64,000 bases of DNA from Alphaproteobacteria bacterium (GTDB lineage: Bacteria > Pseudomonadota > Alphaproteobacteria > UBA6615): the NCBI GenBank assembly GCA_021774575.1, contig JAJFIX010000031.1, positions 92,264 to 156,263 of the forward strand, in the 5' to 3' direction. This document shows, piece after piece, positions 19,519 through 28,598 of the stretch. The notes below the pieces were generated by a model that ran no database searches, was not told the origin of the DNA, and saw only the letters and a program-made list of their open reading frames with translations. Within the stretch, counting starts at the first letter, position 1; every line of letters begins with the position of its first letter. The position numbers and the translations under genes were made by a program.

Positions 19519-20416
19519 ATTTCTCGGGCGAAAGTTTTTCCAACACTTGACCCAAATCACCATCTTGGCCATCGAGGAGTTCTTGGCCATCCTTCGCGCT
19601 TACCCCCTTTTGGACCAATACTGCGAGTTTCACATTCCAATCCGCGGCGTTGAGCGCATCGCCCACGTCGGTCTCATTATCGCCGGTAATTTGAGCCACC
19701 ATGCGTCGCGCCCGGTCGCGCAATTTATCGTTGGTTGCCAGCATATCGACCATCAGGCCACCAAATACCCGACCCAACCGTATCATGATGAGGGTCGAAA
19801 TTAGGTTCAGCACGATTTTCTGTGCGGAGCCGGCCTTCATCCTGGTCGAGCCGCCAATTGGTTCTGGTCCGGTTTCGGCCAAAATAGGGTAGGCGCAAAT
19901 ATCGAGGAGCGGCGATGCATTGTTAGCGATGCCAATGGTCACGGCACCGGCGTCCTTTCCGGCCTGGCAAGCCGCGATCGTATAGGGCGTGGCGCCACTG
20001 GCCGAAACGGCAATGAGCACGTCGGCCGCGCCAATATTCAGATTTGCCGCGTCACGTCGCCCGGCATCGCTATCGTCTTCGGCGCCTTCGATTGATCTGG
20101 TCAGGGCGCCGAGGCCACCGGCAATCAGATAATCGAGCCGCGACTCCGGCCAGCTATAGGTCGGAACAAGTTCCACCCCGTCCTGCACCCCAAGCCGCGC
20201 CGACGTTCCGGCGCCAGCATAAATTAGGCGCCCGCCACCGCCACGCAGCCGGTCTGTTGCCGCGTCGGCAGCGCCTTCGATAACGCCGAGGCAGTCACGG
20301 ACGGCAACCAGGCTAGCCAGTTGATCCTCGAACATGGTTCCAAGAATTCTGCCACTGGGCCATTTTTCCATTCCCCAATATTGAGTGGAAAAATTTTCTG
20401 TTCCGCTTTTGGCCAT
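19505..20416 (-). CDS. murQ: N-acetylmuramic acid 6-phosphate etherase
   Basis: 303 residues, the family length. MurQ removes the D-lactyl ether from MurNAc-6-P to give GlcNAc-6-P. It has an SIS-type sugar isomerase fold: RLIYAGAGTSARLGVQDGVE, AVSASGATPYT, and PEPIGGSTRMKAGSAQK. The C-terminus (LNAADWNVKLAVLVQKG) is a helical region typical of MurQ. It is divergent from the sugar kinase gene, separated by about 120 bases. With the kinase, nagA and NamZ it makes a MurNAc salvage group. Confidence 0.95.
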   Translation of the reverse strand: MAKSGTENFSTQYWGMEKWPSGRILGTMFEDQLASLVAVRDCLGVIEGAADAATDRLRGGGGRLIYAGAGTSARLGVQDGVELVPTYSWPESRLDYLIAGGLGALTRSIEGAEDDSDAGRRDAANLNIGAADVLIAVSASGATPYTIAACQAGKDAGAVTIGIANNASPLLDICAYPILAETGPEPIGGSTRMKAGSAQKIVLNLISTLIMIRLGRVFGGLMVDMLATNDKLRDRARRMVAQITGDNETDVGDALNAADWNVKLAVLVQKGVSAKDGQELLDGQDGDLGQVLEKLSPEKFKRR

Positions 20417-20539
20417 TAAACGATGCGCCCCTCATTAAGCAAACTGTGACTCCATTGGTTGGTCGTACTATAAATGGACATGTGTTAATCACACCATGCT
20501 ATCAAAAACCAATGCGCGCGTGACGGAGCCCAAGACAGG

Positions 20540-21463
20540 ATGTCCGAACCTACAGAAATTTTGGGACCATTATTCGTCGGGGTAGACGGTGGCGCGACGA
20601 CAACCCGGGTCGCAATCGGCGCATATGATGGTGCGATAGTCGGACGGGCCAAGACCGGGCCGAGCAGTTTGACCCTTATGGGCGCATCGGCCTGGCAACC
20701 AATTATGCAGGCGGCAGCCGATATTTTGGCGCAAGTAAACCTTGACCCCGTGGCATTAAAAAGCGCCCACTTTGGCCTGGGCTTGGCGGGCGCCAACAAC
20801 GAGACATTAAGACGGCTGTTTCTGACCAAAGCGCCTGAAACCGGTTCGCTCACTATTACAACCGATGCCTTTATTGCCGTTCTCGGTGCCCATGGCGGCA
20901 GGCCTGGCGGGGTCGTATCGACGGGCACCGGGGCAGTCGGGTATAGTTTGGCCGATGACGGCAGTTCGTGGTTGTCGGGTGGCTGGGGGTTTCCCGTCGA
21001 TGACAAGGGAAGCGGCGCCTGGATCGGACATGAAGCCGTTGGCGCGAGTTTGAAGGTCCTTGATGGTCGGTTGATCGACCCACCGGAGGGGCTTTCATTT
21101 TACCGGGATATTCTCCTGACTTGCGGAAACCGTCGGGAAGCTATCCTCGACTGGCTACACAGCGCATCGCCGACCGAATATGCACAGCTTGCGCCGATTG
21201 TCTTGGCGGCTGCCGACGGCGGCCACAGTGCTGCAATCGATATATTGACCCGGGCGGGGCGCGAATTGGATGAACTCGCGCATGCACTTGACCCAACCCG
21301 CCACATGCCAATGGCGTTGGTTGGTGGGCTTGCCGAGAAAATGATGCCGTATTTGCCACCGGCATTCAGCAATTGGTTGCGACCGCCGCGCTCGGATGCG
21401 ATTGCCGGGGCATTGATGCTGGCGCGCGGGCAAGCACCCGACGAAAAGCTGCCGGACCTATGA
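20540..21463 (+). CDS. BadF/BadG-type N-acetyl-sugar kinase (GlcNAc or MurNAc)
   Basis: 307 residues of the BadF/BadG/BcrA ASKHA superfamily. The phosphate-1 loop is FVGVDGGATTTRVAIG, the second phosphate loop is STGTGAVGYSL, and GWGFPVDDKGSGAWIGHEAV is the signature of GlcNAc kinases and bacterial MurK enzymes. It probably phosphorylates GlcNAc, MurNAc or both. Because it sits between murQ and nagA, MurNAc is a likely substrate: MurQ needs MurNAc-6-P and I see no other MurNAc kinase in the window. Its TGA overlaps the nagA ATG. Confidence 0.82.
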   Translation: MSEPTEILGPLFVGVDGGATTTRVAIGAYDGAIVGRAKTGPSSLTLMGASAWQPIMQAAADILAQVNLDPVALKSAHFGLGLAGANNETLRRLFLTKAPETGSLTITTDAFIAVLGAHGGRPGGVVSTGTGAVGYSLADDGSSWLSGGWGFPVDDKGSGAWIGHEAVGASLKVLDGRLIDPPEGLSFYRDILLTCGNRREAILDWLHSASPTEYAQLAPIVLAAADGGHSAAIDILTRAGRELDELAHALDPTRHMPMALVGGLAEKMMPYLPPAFSNWLRPPRSDAIAGALMLARGQAPDEKLPDL

Positions 21464-22602
21464 TGCCGACCACGTCTAGATCCCTGACCGGTGATCTACT
21501 GATCGGCAAGGCGTGGTGGCGGGGGCGCATCGACTTTAACGACAAAATCCAAGAAATTGACGCCCAGCCTCTAACTGGGCCGCCTCTAACTGGGCCAATG
21601 GCCGGACCTTATATTGTACCCGGGTTTATCGACTTGCACGTGCCTGGCGGCGGGGGCGGCGATGCGCTGGAAGGTGCCGAAGGCGTACGCAAATTAGCGC
21701 GCCTGCATGCCAGGCACGGTACCACGTCCCTGACACCGGCTCTGGTAACAGCACCCGCTGCCGATCTGTTGGCGGCAGGTCGAGGGATCGACACTGTGCA
21801 ACGCAACCCCGCCCCAGGTGAGTCGGATATCATCGGCGCGCATATCGAAGGACCGTTTCTCAATCCCGCGGCGCTCGGGGCCCAACCGCCACACGCGGCC
21901 GCGCCGGATCTGGAGCTCATGAAGGCGTTGATGGAGGTGGTCAACATCAAGATCGTCACTCTTGCCCCTGAACTCGATGGCGCCCACGAGTTAATACGGG
22001 CTCTAACCAAAGCCGGAATTCGGGTGCAAATCGGTCATAGCCTCGCCAGTTTCGACCAGGTAAAAGCAGCCCTTGATGCGGGGGCGGCGGGCTTTACCCA
22101 TCTTTATAATGCGATGTCGGGACTACATCACCGGGCGCCGGGAGTACTCGGGGCGGCTCTCGCACATGGGCATTACGCGGCAATCATTCCCGATTTATTG
22201 CATGTGCATGCCGGTGCAATTCAGGCCGCGCTGCGCGCCATTCCCGGCCTGTTTTTCGTCACCGACTCGGTTGCGGCAACGGGCATGCCGGATGGACCCT
22301 ACACCCTCGGCCGGTCGGCCATTATCAAACGCGGTAACGCCGTCTTTCTCGACGACCAAACAGCAAAACCCGCCGACCCGGTGATCGCCGGTAGCGCATT
22401 AACCATGGATCGCGCCCTGCTAAATTTGCTGGCGATCGGGTTGGCTCCCGAAGAGGCTTTGTTTCGACTATCGGCGATTCCGGCTGAATATCTGAACCTA
22501 ACAGACAGGGGACGGCTGTGCATCGGTCGCAGGGCGGATATTCTGGTACTTCGGGCAGATATGACACTCGACGAAATATTTATCCAAGGCATCAGAATTT
22601 AA
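21460..22602 (+). CDS. nagA: N-acetylglucosamine-6-phosphate deacetylase
   Basis: 380 residues from ATG 21460, which overlaps the kinase stop as ATGA. NagA deacetylates GlcNAc-6-P to GlcN-6-P. Motifs of the amidohydrolase barrel are present: FIDLHVPGGGG, AHIEGPFLNPAALGAQ, the metal histidines in IGHS and GFTHLYNAMSG, and the catalytic Asp in FVTDSVAATGMPDG. A perfect 15-base tandem duplication (21567-21596) inserts a repeated PPLTG unit in the N-terminal small domain, away from the active site. Its stop overlaps the convergent NamZ gene by four bases. Confidence 0.93.
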   Translation: MMPTTSRSLTGDLLIGKAWWRGRIDFNDKIQEIDAQPLTGPPLTGPMAGPYIVPGFIDLHVPGGGGGDALEGAEGVRKLARLHARHGTTSLTPALVTAPAADLLAAGRGIDTVQRNPAPGESDIIGAHIEGPFLNPAALGAQPPHAAAPDLELMKALMEVVNIKIVTLAPELDGAHELIRALTKAGIRVQIGHSLASFDQVKAALDAGAAGFTHLYNAMSGLHHRAPGVLGAALAHGHYAAIIPDLLHVHAGAIQAALRAIPGLFFVTDSVAATGMPDGPYTLGRSAIIKRGNAVFLDDQTAKPADPVIAGSALTMDRALLNLLAIGLAPEEALFRLSAIPAEYLNLTDRGRLCIGRRADILVLRADMTLDEIFIQGIRI

Positions 22603-23693
22603 CTCCAAGCGCCGAGAATTTCTTCCGGAGTCATGCCTTGATCTAGGGCGAGCCGCAGCGCGCGACTGCCCATGAGCCGGTCGATAAAATAGCCGGACTG
22701 TGGCGTTTTCACCCATGTGAAGTCAGGCAGTCGGCGCAAATAGCTGAGCAAATATATACCGAGAGAAAAACCGCTTTTGGACCCAATTCCGGTCGGTGAT
22801 AAGGCGATGCCGGTGCAAGCCTTTCCTGCATATTCGCCGGTTTGGGGAATAGCCGAATATGGCTCGGCGGCAAATCCAAATTGGGTGAACTCGTTTCCCC
22901 ATCGGCACAATGGGGAAGCCGCCAAATTGGGGCTAAGTACTGCTTGAAATGACTTATCGGTGCCCCGGCCTTCGCTCATATTGGTCCCTTCGAGGAGCAC
23001 CAGACCGGGATAAAGCGTCAGTGCGGCGGGGCAGGGTAGTGCGGGCGATGGAGGATGCCACTGGGTTTCATCCCGATTGTCGACAATGCAACCCGCGTCG
23101 CAGGGGATAAGATTTAGCCCAGAGCATTTCTCGTCTAGGCCAACACTTGCGAACAGACCGCTAAGGCGCAGGCCGTGGACGAACGGGACATCGAAATAGG
23201 CAAGAAAGTTCTTCAACTGGGGATCGAGCTGCCGGGGGCCGGCAACCGTCGCCCCCAGCGGGTTCGGCCGGTCGCATAGATAGACCGCAATATCCCGGTC
23301 GAGGGCGGCTTTCGTCAGCTGTGCCGCCGACGCGGCATATGTGTAGCACCTAACCCCGACATCGGGCAGGTCGATAATTAACGCGTCCAACCGGTCTAGT
23401 TCGGCGGTCTCAGTTAAGCTTGAGGGCTTATAAAGGCTATAGACTGGCAGCCCGGTTACCGGTTCATTTGTGTCGGCGACAGGATCGCCGGCGCTATGGG
23501 CAAGATTCCATCCATGTTCAGGAGAAAACAAGCGAACGAGACCACGTTCTCCGGTGCCACGTCGCCCAATTCCAATAGCCTTGGAGACAGCGCTCAGTGT
23601 CGTTTCCCCGCCTGGAATATGGCTGGCGGTATTGGATAATAACCCAACGCGTCGGTCAGCCAAACCTGCCGTCAGGTCAACGTCAGCCAGCAA
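22599..23693 (-). CDS. NamZ-like exo-beta-N-acetylmuramidase (DUF1343)
   Basis: 364 residues of the DUF1343 family, whose studied members (NamZ) release MurNAc from the non-reducing end of peptidoglycan fragments. Family features include RVGLLSNTASHIPGG, LFSPEHGWN, LIIDLPDVGVRCYTY, CDRPNPLGATVAGP and TNMSEGRGTDKSF. The TTG start at 23693 cuts off residues that still match the family (IGIENLLADV). The frame is open only to a TAG at 23729-23727, and no ATG, GTG or TTG lies between, so the true start may be ATT 23708 or ATC 23720. No room is left for a signal peptide, which points to a cytoplasmic enzyme. Confidence 0.85.
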   Translation of the reverse strand: MLADVDLTAGLADRRVGLLSNTASHIPGGETTLSAVSKAIGIGRRGTGERGLVRLFSPEHGWNLAHSAGDPVADTNEPVTGLPVYSLYKPSSLTETAELDRLDALIIDLPDVGVRCYTYAASAAQLTKAALDRDIAVYLCDRPNPLGATVAGPRQLDPQLKNFLAYFDVPFVHGLRLSGLFASVGLDEKCSGLNLIPCDAGCIVDNRDETQWHPPSPALPCPAALTLYPGLVLLEGTNMSEGRGTDKSFQAVLSPNLAASPLCRWGNEFTQFGFAAEPYSAIPQTGEYAGKACTGIALSPTGIGSKSGFSLGIYLLSYLRRLPDFTWVKTPQSGYFIDRLMGSRALRLALDQGMTPEEILGAWS

Positions 23694-23760
23694 ATTTTCA
23701 ATACCAATTTTTGTGGCGATTTTTGGCTAGTTCCCTATTTGGCGGTCCATATAGCCTTGA

Positions 23761-24111
23761 TCAGTTGCTAGCGACCAGCCGTGGCCTTTTGGTCAAGACC
23801 GCCAAAACATCAGCAAGCCTTGAACTCATTTTTAGGCGTTCGGCACCATAGAGCAGCACAAATTGCCCTGCCTTACCCCCGTGCCGGTCCGTCCCGACTT
23901 TTTCGATAGCATAGAGGGCACGATCGGACGTGTGCCTGAACACGGCAAATACCGCCCTCCCATCATAATGTCCGATCGCATAATCACGCCATTCCCCGGT
24001 AGAAACGCGCCGGCTATATACGTTGAGAACTTGGCGTAGCTCGTCTTTGGTAAATGCAACGCGCTTGGACCTGACGCCTCGTCGCCCCCCAATATTGTGG
24101 ACTGTGCCCAT
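23761..24111 (-). CDS. DUF2794 family protein
   Basis: 116 residues. The core AFTKDELRQVLNVYSRRVSTGEWRDYAI and RAVFAVFRHTSDRALYAIEK matches DUF2794, a family of unknown function largely confined to alphaproteobacteria. ATG 24111 follows GGAG by five bases; the frame stays open upstream to 24213 but the extra residues do not fit the family. No signal peptide or membrane segment. It is divergent from the YfgM-like gene. Confidence 0.82.
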   Translation of the reverse strand: MGTVHNIGGRRGVRSKRVAFTKDELRQVLNVYSRRVSTGEWRDYAIGHYDGRAVFAVFRHTSDRALYAIEKVGTDRHGGKAGQFVLLYGAERLKMSSRLADVLAVLTKRPRLVASN

Positions 24112-24299
24112 TTTACTCCGTTGCGTAGCGGCTACATACATATTTACGTTAGCAGAAAGCATCGCGTATCTCAAAATATCGGTCAAATCCCACGGAAATA
24201 TTTTTTTTGACAAGTGAATTTTGACTGTATTGCCGATTTGCTATAGCAGGTGGCGCAAGTTATGTTACGCCGCCCCAAAATTAGAATGGAATCAACGTC

Positions 24300-24956
24300 G
24301 TGTCTGACGAACTCTTCCGCGAGGTAGACGAGGATGTAAAGCGAGACCATTGGTTCGCTTTATGGAATCAGTATGGCTGGTATTTGGTCGGGTTAATCGT
24401 TGTCGTTGTCGGGTCGACCGGCGCGATTACCGCCTGGCAAAATATGCGGCTAAATCAACAGCTGGCGCTAAGTGCAAGTTTCGTTGCTGCCGGGCAGCTG
24501 GCGACCGCAGATAATCTGGGTGAGGCTATTTCTGGCCTGGACGAGATCGTCGTTGAGTCTGAGGGCGGTTACCAGATGATTGCACGGTTTCGCCAAGCCA
24601 CGTTGATGGCGGAGTCCGGAGACGCCGAATATGCAGGCGACCTCTATCGAACGATCGCCGATGATGAAAATTATGCGCAATATTATCGCGACCTTGCGGT
24701 ATTGCTCTTGGCGGCAAACAGCGTTGGCGGTGACACTATTTTCGGCGATGCCGAGGATATCAGGGCCCGCCTTTCTGCAGTTGCCGTGGACGGAAATCCG
24801 TTTCGCCATTCAGCCCGCGAACTTTCCGCCGCCCTGGCAATTGCACGTGGAGATATGGAGGACGCGCGCAACCACCTCAAAATACTCTCCGACAGCCAAG
24901 ATACTCCAACGTCGATTCGCATCCGGTCGACCGAATTGCTGCGCGCCGTTGAATAG
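24300..24956 (+). CDS. YfgM-like TPR membrane protein upstream of bamB
   Basis: 218 residues starting with GTG. A cytoplasmic stretch (ELFREVDEDVKRDHWFALWNQ) leads into one membrane helix (WYLVGLIVVVVGSTGAITAW, about 27-46), then a helical periplasmic TPR_21 domain. This matches the YfgM-type proteins found immediately ahead of bamB and der in many proteobacteria, where YfgM assists periplasmic chaperones at the Sec translocon. The same order occurs here. A weak promoter pair (TTGACT at 24221, TATAGC at 24242) lies upstream. Confidence 0.8.
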   Translation: MSDELFREVDEDVKRDHWFALWNQYGWYLVGLIVVVVGSTGAITAWQNMRLNQQLALSASFVAAGQLATADNLGEAISGLDEIVVESEGGYQMIARFRQATLMAESGDAEYAGDLYRTIADDENYAQYYRDLAVLLLAANSVGGDTIFGDAEDIRARLSAVAVDGNPFRHSARELSAALAIARGDMEDARNHLKILSDSQDTPTSIRIRSTELLRAVE

Positions 24957-25042
24957 TTTCAGAAATACCCTGTGACGTGGGCGTTGGTGGATTTAAGTTC
25001 GCGGTATTCGCCTGACCCAGTCACTTTCGGTGAGGCTTAGCC

Positions 25043-26443
25043 ATGATGAAGATGAATTTTGCACCAGCGACAATTCTGGCAACAATTCTTCCGGCAATTT
25101 TTCAGCCGAAAAAATATGCCCGTTTAATGATTATAGGCATCGGCCTTACAGCGCTTAGCGCCTGTCAGGCTGGCGATTATTTAGGGGGGCTGGTTCGCAC
25201 CGGTGAACCAGGATTGCCCGGAGAGCGTATTTCCGTGCTTATCGATACAGAAGTCTTGAGCCCGGACGCCGCTATCGCCAACGAAGCTGTGACCTTGCCC
25301 AATAGCCAACTCGAGAGCGAGTGGCCGCAACAGGGCGGTAGTTCCACTCATACAATGGCGCATGGGCTGATCTCAGAAGTGCCGACTGAAATTTGGTCGG
25401 TTGATATCGGCGAAGGGTCCGATGACGATGCGCGGCTCTTGTCGGGGCCAATTTTAGTCAATGGAGCGGTATACACGATCGATACGGAATCTGTGGTTTC
25501 TGCAATCGACAGTGAGACCGGATCCATATATTGGCAAATCGAGACCGAAGTTGGCGAGGAGCGTGACGGAAGTTGGGGTGGCGGAATTTCCAGCGACGGG
25601 ACACGTATTTTTGTCACAACCGGGTTTGCCGCGGTTATTGCCATAGACGCATCGACCGGCGACGAGATTTGGCGAACGCAGGTATCTGGCCCGATGCGGT
25701 CCGCCGCCTCCGTCCATGATGGCCGGGTCTTTGCCATTACCAAGGATAACAAGCTTCACGCTCTAGACGCGTTGACCGGTGAAATTCTATGGCAGCATTC
25801 CGGCAGATTGGATGGGGCGGGTTTGCTCGGAGCAACGTCCCCGGCAATATTCGGTGAGCTCGTTGTTGCAGCTTACTCTTCAGGTGAGGTTTTTGCACTA
25901 AACGCCAGAACGGGCACAGAATTTTGGTCTGACAGCCTGGCTTCCGTGCGCCGAATCGGTAGCGGTGCGGGACTCTCCGATATACGGGCCCGACCGGTTA
26001 TTTCCGGACGCCGGGTTTTCGTTGCCAGCCGATCCGGCCGTATGGCCGCAATTTCCTTGTCGACGGGACAACGTCTTTGGGAGCTGAATTTGAGCTCGGT
26101 GACCCAGCCATGGGCCGCTGGCGATTATATATTTGTCGTGACGAATACCGGCGAAGTTGCCGCAATCAAACATAGCAGTGGCCTGGTCCGTTGGGTCACG
26201 CTCGTTGGCGAATACGAAAATGAAGAACGTCAGCGCGGCCGCCTCCATTGGGTTGGTCCAATTTTAGCTGGCGACCGGCTGATCGTTGCCGGCAGTAACG
26301 GTGAAATCCTATCTCTGTCTCCCTATACCGGCGATCTAATCGGCGCTATCGAGGTTAAAGGCGGGGTTTCTCTGGCACCAATTGTTGCCAACGAGACGCT
26401 TTATATTCTGACAGATTCCGGGCGTTTGGTCGCCTATCGATAA
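25043..26443 (+). CDS. bamB: Outer-membrane assembly lipoprotein BamB
   Basis: 466 residues. A lipobox (ALSAC, Cys at about residue 41) follows a hydrophobic stretch, so it is an outer-membrane lipoprotein. The body is a PQQ-type beta-propeller with repeating blades such as GAVYTIDTESVVSAIDSETG, IDASTGDEIWRTQ, LHALDALTGEILWQH, VFALNARTGTEFW and AAISLSTGQRLWELN. BamB is a scaffold of the BAM complex that inserts beta-barrels. It lies between the YfgM-like gene and der, the usual neighbourhood. The N-terminus before the lipobox is longer than typical; an internal start is possible. Confidence 0.93.
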   Translation: MMKMNFAPATILATILPAIFQPKKYARLMIIGIGLTALSACQAGDYLGGLVRTGEPGLPGERISVLIDTEVLSPDAAIANEAVTLPNSQLESEWPQQGGSSTHTMAHGLISEVPTEIWSVDIGEGSDDDARLLSGPILVNGAVYTIDTESVVSAIDSETGSIYWQIETEVGEERDGSWGGGISSDGTRIFVTTGFAAVIAIDASTGDEIWRTQVSGPMRSAASVHDGRVFAITKDNKLHALDALTGEILWQHSGRLDGAGLLGATSPAIFGELVVAAYSSGEVFALNARTGTEFWSDSLASVRRIGSGAGLSDIRARPVISGRRVFVASRSGRMAAISLSTGQRLWELNLSSVTQPWAAGDYIFVVTNTGEVAAIKHSSGLVRWVTLVGEYENEERQRGRLHWVGPILAGDRLIVAGSNGEILSLSPYTGDLIGAIEVKGGVSLAPIVANETLYILTDSGRLVAYR

Positions 26444-26482
26444 GGCGAATATCGAAAATATCATTTCGGAACCAACCAAAAT

Positions 26483-27874
26483 ATGCACAAATCAATTGTT
26501 ATAATCGGCCGACCAAATGTAGGAAAGTCGACCCTGTTTAATCGCCTTGTTGGGCGAAAAAGCGCCCTTGTCGATGATCGGCCCGGCGTAACCCGAGACC
26601 GTCGGGAAGGCTTAGGGCGCATTGGCCGGATCGAATTCAATATTATCGACACAGCCGGGCTCGAAGAGGCATTCGACGACAGTCTGAATGCACGGATGCG
26701 CGAGCAGACCACTATAGCGCTCAAAGAGGCCACGGCGGCGATTATGGTCATTGATGCACGGGCAGGGGTATTGCCCCTGGACCGGTCTTTTGCCGATTGG
26801 CTGCGCCGGCTTGGGGTGCCGGTCATTCTGCTCGCCAATAAATGCGAGGGTCGAAATGCCGACACAGGACTTTTTGAAGCGTTTGAGTTGGGGCACGGCG
26901 AGCCCATTCGCTTCTCAGCCGAGCATGGCCAGGGGTTGGACCAATTGCATGATGCGATTGCCGTCCAGTTAAGTGCGGCTGATGCGGCGTCCGAGGAAAT
27001 AGATGCCGTGCAAGCAGACGAAAGTCTGGAAGACTTGGCGGACGACGAGGACGAAAAACCGTCGGGCCCACTGCGCCTGACGATTGTCGGCCGGCCAAAT
27101 GTCGGCAAATCTACCTTGGTCAACGCCTTGCTCGATGACGAACGGTTGCTAACCGGTCCCGAGCCCGGCATTACGCGAGACTCCATTACCATAAGCTGGA
27201 AATACGAAGGCCGGGAGGTCGCACTAATTGACACCGCCGGTTTACGACGCAAAGCACGTATCGATGACCGCGTGGAAAAACTCGCCACCTCCGACACGTT
27301 GCAAGCCATCCGATTTGCCCATGTTGCGGTCCTGGTGCTGGACGCACAAGATATGCTGGAGAAACAAGATTTAACCATCGCCCGACACGTGGTCGATGAA
27401 GGCCGGGCGATGATCATCCTGGTCAATAAATGGGATTTGATCAGGGATAAATCGGCGGCGATAGCGCGGCTGCGTGACCGGTTGGAAACGTCGTTGCCGC
27501 AGCTCAAGGGCGTCACCGTTCTAACATGCTCGGCGCTAACCGGTCAGCGGCTGGACACCATGATGCCGGCTGTTTTGGCGGCATATGATAAATGGAATAG
27601 TCGCATTCCAACCAGGCCCTTGAACGAATGGTTAGCGGCCCAGACCGAACGGCATCCGCCACCGCTTTCCAAGCAAAAACGGCGGATTAGGTTGCGCTAT
27701 GCGACCCAGGCAAAATCGCGCCCACCGACATTCATCCTGTTTACCTCGCGCCCCGACGATCTGCCCGACAGCTACTTACGGTTCCTGGAAAACGGCTTGC
27801 GTGAAGATTTTTCCCTCGGCGGGACACCGCTCAGATTGATCACTCGCAAACCGAAAAACCCTTATGTTAAATAG
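26483..27874 (+). CDS. der: Ribosome-assembly GTPase Der (EngA)
   Basis: 463 residues. Two tandem GTPase domains, each with a P-loop: GRPNVGKSTLFN near residue 8 and GRPNVGKSTLVN near residue 204. The switch and base motifs are DTAGLE/NKCEG in the first and DTAGLRRK/NKWDLI in the second. A KH-like C-terminal domain ends the protein. Der is needed for 50S subunit maturation. An acidic linker (about 170-192, EDLADDEDEKPSG) joins the G domains. The stop overlaps the convergent SDR gene by 13 bases. Confidence 0.97.
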   Translation: MHKSIVIIGRPNVGKSTLFNRLVGRKSALVDDRPGVTRDRREGLGRIGRIEFNIIDTAGLEEAFDDSLNARMREQTTIALKEATAAIMVIDARAGVLPLDRSFADWLRRLGVPVILLANKCEGRNADTGLFEAFELGHGEPIRFSAEHGQGLDQLHDAIAVQLSAADAASEEIDAVQADESLEDLADDEDEKPSGPLRLTIVGRPNVGKSTLVNALLDDERLLTGPEPGITRDSITISWKYEGREVALIDTAGLRRKARIDDRVEKLATSDTLQAIRFAHVAVLVLDAQDMLEKQDLTIARHVVDEGRAMIILVNKWDLIRDKSAAIARLRDRLETSLPQLKGVTVLTCSALTGQRLDTMMPAVLAAYDKWNSRIPTRPLNEWLAAQTERHPPPLSKQKRRIRLRYATQAKSRPPTFILFTSRPDDLPDSYLRFLENGLREDFSLGGTPLRLITRKPKNPYVK

Positions 27875-28581
27875 GGCTCTATCAATTGTCCGGACATTTC
27901 AAGACCGTCCAGAGCGAGGTCAACAAAGGCATCAGTAACTGTCTCCGGGGCCGGTGACTGCTCTGGGTGTTCGCCGGGAAAGGCCTCCGACCGCAATCTT
28001 GTTGCCACCGGCCCGGGGTCGATGAGATTGATTTTTAAGCCTGAATGGGCTGACTCAGATGCCCAGGTTTTTGCCATTTGTTCGAGGGCGGCTTTGCTCG
28101 CGCCATAGGCGCCCCAAAAGGGTTTTGCAATTCGCCCGACATCGGCGGTGACAAATATGGCGCGGCCCTGGGGCGATTGACGCAATACCGGGTCAAGGGT
28201 GCGAATCAGGTGCCAATTTGCATGAACATTGATGTCGAAGACCCGGCGCCAAAGCTCAGGGTCGGTGTGGCCGATGGGCGCCAATCCGCCCAGTAATGCG
28301 GCATTTCCAACAAAAATATCGAGGCGTCCAAATCGCTCCATTAACGATGGGCCGAGAGTGTCCAACCGGTCCGTCTCGGCAAGATCGACCGGGATCAAGG
28401 TCGTGGCGCCACCATTGCCTGCATCGCGAATTCGGTCGTCAACGCTTTCGAGCCCGCCGACGGTGCGCGCCAGCAAAACGACATGGGCACCGTCCGCAGC
28501 AAACCGCTCGGCTACAGCGGCCCCAATTCCCCGAGACGCCCCGGTGATGAGCGCGATTTTACCCTGTAATCTCTGTGTCAT
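27862..28581 (-). CDS. SDR-family oxidoreductase, YciK-like
   Basis: 239 residues with the nucleotide motif TGASRGIGAAVAERF, NAALLGG and the Tyr-x3-Lys pair in AYGASKAALEQM. The overall run (GNAALLGGLAPIGHTDPELW through VGRIAKPFWGAYGASK) resembles the YciK subgroup. The serine normally 13 residues before the catalytic Tyr is replaced: the stretch reads FVTADVGR instead of a Ser-rich one. Activity may therefore be altered. The substrate is not known. Confidence 0.82.
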   Translation of the reverse strand: MTQRLQGKIALITGASRGIGAAVAERFAADGAHVVLLARTVGGLESVDDRIRDAGNGGATTLIPVDLAETDRLDTLGPSLMERFGRLDIFVGNAALLGGLAPIGHTDPELWRRVFDINVHANWHLIRTLDPVLRQSPQGRAIFVTADVGRIAKPFWGAYGASKAALEQMAKTWASESAHSGLKINLIDPGPVATRLRSEAFPGEHPEQSPAPETVTDAFVDLALDGLEMSGQLIEPYLT

Positions 28582-28598
28582 TATTTGTTTTCAATATG

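Noticed and set aside
26461-27516. Long minus-strand open frame opposite der
   Set aside because: Low-complexity Ser/Arg-rich translation, typical antisense shadow of a GC-rich coding region; der is certain.
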